Origin: Solirubrobacterales bacterium
GTDB lineage: Bacteria > Actinomycetota > Thermoleophilia > Solirubrobacterales > 70-9
Direction of reading: 5' to 3'
DNA: 38,554 nucleotides
Assembly: GCA_013821475.1 (NCBI GenBank)
Contig: JACDGU010000005.1
Span: 1 to 38,554 of the forward strand
Part shown: in pieces, positions 33,319-38,554 of the stretch
Layout: each line of letters starts with the position of its first letter
Position numbering within the stretch: the stretch's first letter is position 1
Notes under the pieces: model-generated
Told to the model about the DNA's origin: nothing
What the model saw: only the letters and a program-made list of their open reading frames with translations
Database searches by the model: none
Program-made: the position numbers and the translations under genes

Positions 33319-34431
33319 TCAACTCTGTAAGTACCGGTCGACCAGATCGACCTCTTGCAGCCGGCGCAGTCCCTCGCGGATGTCCTTGGCCCGTGAGGGT
33401 CCGACTCCGTCGACGGCTGCGAGGTCGGCGTCGGAGGTCGCCAGGACCTCCTCCAACCCGCCCAGCTCGTGGGTGATCTTCTGGACGACAAGTTTGGGGA
33501 TCCGCGGGACCCGGCCCAGCACGCGGTAACCGCGCGGGGCGACGGGGAAGTCCAGCGTGTTGAGCTTGCGGTCGTAGCCGAGCAGCTCGGCGAGGCGGCC
33601 GAAGTCGAGGACGTCCTGGTGGGGCATCCGGCCCAGCGCCTGCAGCATCGCGGAGAGGTTCTGCTCGGAGTCTTCGACGCAGTAGTCGCGGATCAGCGCG
33701 GTCTTGTCGGCGGCGACGCCGACCATCGTCTCCTCCAGCTGCATCTCGATCAGCCGGCCCTCGGTACCGAGCTCGACGATGTAGCGCTCGACCTCGACTG
33801 CCATCCGCGTCACCAGCTCGGCCCTCTGCAGGACGGCAAGGGCGTCGTGGAGAACGCCGCCGCCCTCGAACTCGAGCACGGTCAGGCGCGCCGAGACCTG
33901 GTCGAGCCGCTCGCGGTACTTCTCCAGCGTCGCCAAGCCCTGGTTGGCCTTGGCGAGGACGGCGGGGATGTCCTGCAGGATGTACTTGGCGCCCTCGACG
34001 TAGAGCGAGACGACCTCGCGACGCTGGGAGATCGCGATCACCAGCGCGGTGGTCTGTTTGGAGACGCGCTCGGCGGTGCGGTGGCGGGTGCCGGTCTCCG
34101 AGGAGAGGATGGTTGGATCCGGCATCAGCTGGACGTTGGCCCAGGCGATCGTCGTCGCCTCGCCGTTGAGCACGATTGCCCCGTCCATCTTCGCCACCTG
34201 GTAGAGCATCGCCGGGGTGTAGTCGATGTCGAGCTTGATCCCGCCGGAGAGCAGATGGGAGATGTCGTCGAGCTCGCCGACGACCAACAGGCCACCGGTC
34301 CGAGCGTGGACGATGTTGTCGATCCCCTCGCGCAGCGCACCGCCGGGGGCAACAACGTCGAGGGCTCTCAGTAGCCGAGGATCCTGACGTTCAGAAAGCT
34401 CATGGAGCTCATCCCCGGGGGTAGGTGGCAT
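33319..34431 (-). CDS. disA: DNA integrity scanning diadenylate cyclase DisA
   Basis: Makes c-di-AMP from two ATP and scans DNA for branched structures. 370 residues: DAC domain with DGAIVLNG (83-90) and GTRHRTAERVSKQT (114-127), a central helical linker (EKYRERLDQVSARLTVLEFE) and C-terminal HhH DNA-binding domain (VDGVGPSRAKDIREGLRRLQ). All catalytic residues are present. radA is not next to it; instead the aldo/keto-reductase-like gene lies upstream and carD downstream (82 bases from stop to its GTG). Confidence 0.96.
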   Translation of the reverse strand: MPPTPGDELHELSERQDPRLLRALDVVAPGGALREGIDNIVHARTGGLLVVGELDDISHLLSGGIKLDIDYTPAMLYQVAKMDGAIVLNGEATTIAWANVQLMPDPTILSSETGTRHRTAERVSKQTTALVIAISQRREVVSLYVEGAKYILQDIPAVLAKANQGLATLEKYRERLDQVSARLTVLEFEGGGVLHDALAVLQRAELVTRMAVEVERYIVELGTEGRLIEMQLEETMVGVAADKTALIRDYCVEDSEQNLSAMLQALGRMPHQDVLDFGRLAELLGYDRKLNTLDFPVAPRGYRVLGRVPRIPKLVVQKITHELGGLEEVLATSDADLAAVDGVGPSRAKDIREGLRRLQEVDLVDRYLQS

Positions 34432-34474
34432 CTCGTCTAGGATGGCAAAAAGCGCTCTAGAATGCGGTACGCCA

Positions 34475-34499
34475 ATTCCCGAGTGGATAGCTCGGGAAT
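34475..34499 (+). terminator. Hairpin between the aldo/keto-reductase-like gene and disA
   Basis: ATTCCCGAG-TGGATAG-CTCGGGAAT is a perfect 9-bp stem with a 7-base loop. On the + strand it is followed by CGTTTTG, on the minus strand by TGGCG, so a T-run exists only on the strand opposite to the genes. It may therefore serve as a protein-binding or mRNA element rather than a classical terminator for the minus-strand operon. Confidence 0.45.
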
Positions 34500-34506
34500 C
34501 GTTTTG

Positions 34507-35640
34507 TCAAGCCGAGGCCAGAAGATCGCGCTGGGGGTCGATTCCCCAGCGATCCCCGACCTCTGCCAGGTCCTCGTCCAGAGCCCAGCGGTCGGGCTGC
34601 TCCTCGCCCTCGAAGGCGGGGTTGGCGCCCTTCAGGACCATGCTGCCGGTGTTGTCGCCGATTGCCCGGATCGCTTCGCGATCGGACTCGGAGAGCCGCT
34701 GCTCGGCCGGCAGCGCCGCCAGGTCGGCGCGCTTGTCCTCGATCGAGCGGGCCCGGGGACCGACCTCCTGGATCAGGGTCGGGGCGACCGACTCGACCGC
34801 CGGGTGAGCGAGGTTCCACTGACAGGCGAGCTGGATCGGGGTCAGGTCGAGACGCTCGGCGAAGGGCATCAGCAGCTCCAGCTTCTCCAGGCCGGCCTCG
34901 ATCCAGCCGGCGGGACGGAAGCCGCGGTGGTCGCCCTTGGCCAGCTCCATGCCGGGACGCAGGTCGCCCCAGAAGAGGCCGCCGTAGTCGACGACGCGGG
35001 TCAGGACCTTGACCTCGTGGCGGGCGGCGGCGTCGAGGCAGAGCTCGCCCGGCCAGGGCTCGAGCGGGTTGAGGATGATCATCGCCCAATCGATCCGCTC
35101 GCCGAAGCGCTCGAGGCAGGAGATCAGGTCGAGGGTGAAGCCGTTGGCGGGCCCCGGGGCGACGCCGATCCGCGTCGCCAGACCGGCCTCGCGCAGCGCC
35201 GCCATCCCATCCCAGACGACCTCGCTCGAGTAGCCGAAGCGGTCGGGATTGTGGAGCAGCAGCAGGTCGAAGCGCTCGGCGCCGATCCGCTCGAGGCTGG
35301 CCTCGGTCGCCATCCGCAGGTAGCCGGCGTACTGGTCGGGACCGCGCAGCGCGGGGTCGGTGAAGCGCGGGAACCCTTTCGGGCCGTTGCGCTCGCCCTC
35401 GTAGAAGTCGTGGCCGACGGCGCCGCAGAGGCTGTAACTCTCGCGCGGGACGCCCTCCAGGGCACGGCCGAGGACGGTGTCGGCCTCGCCCTGCCCGTAG
35501 GCGTCGGCGCTGAGGACGGTCTTGATGCCGCCGCCGGGGCGCAGCAGCGAGACCAGCCGCTCCTCGTCGATCGACTCGCCGAAGTGGAGGAACCTGCCGC
35601 CGCTCCAGGTGCCGATCGCGCTGCGGCCGGGCTCGCTCAC
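34507..35640 (-). CDS. Aldo/keto-reductase-like protein with an altered catalytic tetrad
   Basis: 377 residues with AKR barrel features: VLSADAYGQGEADTVLGRAL (Asp46, Tyr48), FDLLLLHNPDRFG (His130) and C-terminal LTPIQLACQWNLAHPAVESV. The strand that normally carries the catalytic Lys (…ATKVG…) reads SLCGAVGHDF, so the lysine appears replaced. There are also insertions (KGFPRFTDPALRGPDQYAG). It may bind NADP without normal ketone reduction, or use a different chemistry. Stop-to-start gap to clpC is 13 bases (it is downstream of clpC on the same strand). Confidence 0.85.
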   Translation of the reverse strand: MSEPGRSAIGTWSGGRFLHFGESIDEERLVSLLRPGGGIKTVLSADAYGQGEADTVLGRALEGVPRESYSLCGAVGHDFYEGERNGPKGFPRFTDPALRGPDQYAGYLRMATEASLERIGAERFDLLLLHNPDRFGYSSEVVWDGMAALREAGLATRIGVAPGPANGFTLDLISCLERFGERIDWAMIILNPLEPWPGELCLDAAARHEVKVLTRVVDYGGLFWGDLRPGMELAKGDHRGFRPAGWIEAGLEKLELLMPFAERLDLTPIQLACQWNLAHPAVESVAPTLIQEVGPRARSIEDKRADLAALPAEQRLSESDREAIRAIGDNTGSMVLKGANPAFEGEEQPDRWALDEDLAEVGDRWGIDPQRDLLASA

Positions 35641-35653
35641 AGCCGGGTCCGGA

Positions 35654-38248
<2,595 letters not shown>

Positions 38249-38272
38249 ATGAATCCTCTTCTTGCTCGAACC

Positions 38273-38324
38273 CGGTAGGCCCGAGTTAGTACCGGCAGAC
38301 GCCCTTCGTTATCGGTAGGCGCCC
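38273..38324 (-). promoter_or_regulatory. Three helically phased boxes upstream of clpC
   Basis: CGGTAGGC-CC (38273), CGGCAGACGCCC (38293) and CGGTAGGCGCCC (38313) begin exactly 20 bases apart, two turns of the helix. The last two share TA(C/T)CGG(C/T)AG(A/G)CGCCC. They lie 25-76 bases upstream of the clpC start, the position of an operator or activator array. I do not recognise CtsR, HspR or ClgR consensus. Confidence 0.55.
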
Positions 38325-38503
38325 ATGTGTTCATTAACGATACCGGGACCGGCCGGCCGGCTTGTCGTGCGGGTCGTCCGGTAACGCGGGCTTTCCGCGC
38401 GAAGCAGGCAGATTTCGCGGTGAGGCTGGGCGAGGGGGGCTTGGGTGTCCCTTCCGCTTGCTGGGATTTTCGTCGGGAGGCCGCCTGCTGGGGAAGGCCA
38501 AGC
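38325..38503. other. Non-coding stretch upstream of clpC
   Basis: No convincing ORF on either strand. Contents are GC-rich with short palindromes (CCGGCCGGCCGG near 38350; CCGCGCGAA...TTCGCGG near 38396-38420) and TTAACGATA near 38334-38342, which may belong to the clpC promoter. No clear -35/-10 pair identified. Confidence 0.4.
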
Positions 38504-38554
38504 GGGCGGGGATCGGGTGGGACTCGCCTTCGCGAACTGCGGGGAGGCTTGGCG
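38504..38554 (-). repeat. Dispersed hairpin repeat, copy B (cut by window end)
   Basis: Reverse-complement copy of 2498-2548 with 45 of 51 bases identical, including GGGGATCGGGTGGGAC and GCGGGGAGGCTTGGCG. The second hairpin arm would lie just outside the window. Confidence 0.75.

Noticed and set aside
38273-38324. Possible CRISPR-like array
   Set aside because: Repeats are 10-15 bases with 5-8 base gaps and only three copies; too short for CRISPR and positioned as promoter boxes.

Overview
The window reads as ordinary chromosome of a very GC-rich actinobacterium. An F420-type luciferase-like oxidoreductase, CarD, DisA, ClpC, a DUF4383 membrane protein, many acyl-CoA dehydrogenases, frequent GTG/TTG starts and a secreted protein with the VALGGTAYAA signal-peptide ending all fit Actinobacteria. 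The combination suggests class Thermoleophilia (Solirubrobacterales-like); that placement is inference and was not tested by search. I see no phage, transposase, CRISPR array or plasmid function. I count about 41 intact protein genes, one partial gene at the left edge, one clear pseudogene, one tRNA and several structured or repeated non-coding sites.

Layout: 1-2.2 kb holds an edge-truncated membrane-anchored ORF, a broken M23 murein-hydrolase gene and a cation diffusion exporter with a long stem in its leader. 2.5-13.5 kb is lipid and acyl-CoA catabolism: a lone acyl-CoA dehydrogenase, a paired acyl-CoA dehydrogenase operon with an LLM/F420 oxidoreductase, and a divergent thiolase / 3-hydroxyacyl-CoA dehydrogenase pair. 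Between these lies a + strand envelope cluster (membrane-anchored CWB2-like protein, small ORF, metallo-beta-lactamase-fold hydrolase, secreted protein, 2TM protein). 13.5-18 kb holds a CNNM/CBS protein, a half-length substrate-binding protein, a zinc-finger rhomboid protease, DUF4383 and an ECF sigma factor with a one-TM partner. 18-21.7 kb holds a fused PlsC-GpsA enzyme and a two-gene ring-cleavage/maleylacetate-reductase-like operon. 21.7-25.6 kb holds a SHOCT membrane protein, tRNA-Thr(UGU), a GNAT protein and a SigH-family sigma factor. 25.8-38.2 kb is a core housekeeping block on the minus strand: rlmB, cysS, a coiled-coil protein, acyl-CoA synthetase, ispF, a PHP phosphatase, ispD, carD, disA, an aldo/keto-reductase-like protein and clpC.

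How the parts work together: the acyl-CoA synthetase, three acyl-CoA dehydrogenases, hydroxyacyl-CoA dehydrogenase and thiolase supply most beta-oxidation steps (no enoyl-CoA hydratase is visible). Two of these loci share a near-identical 18-bp palindrome upstream of their starts, suggesting control by one TetR-type acyl-CoA-responsive repressor encoded elsewhere. IspD and IspF give two MEP-pathway steps; CarD, DisA and ClpC link transcription, c-di-AMP and proteolysis.

Most unusual signals: the shared operator; a dispersed hairpin repeat found inverted at both ends of the window (45 of 51 bases identical); three boxes at an exact 20-bp period upstream of clpC; a roughly 20-bp stem upstream of the metal exporter; extra segments inside CysS (palindromic) and IspD; the PlsC-GpsA fusion; the half-size binding protein; and an aldo/keto-reductase-like protein that appears to lack its catalytic lysine. 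I found no strong candidate for a wholly new multi-gene system.
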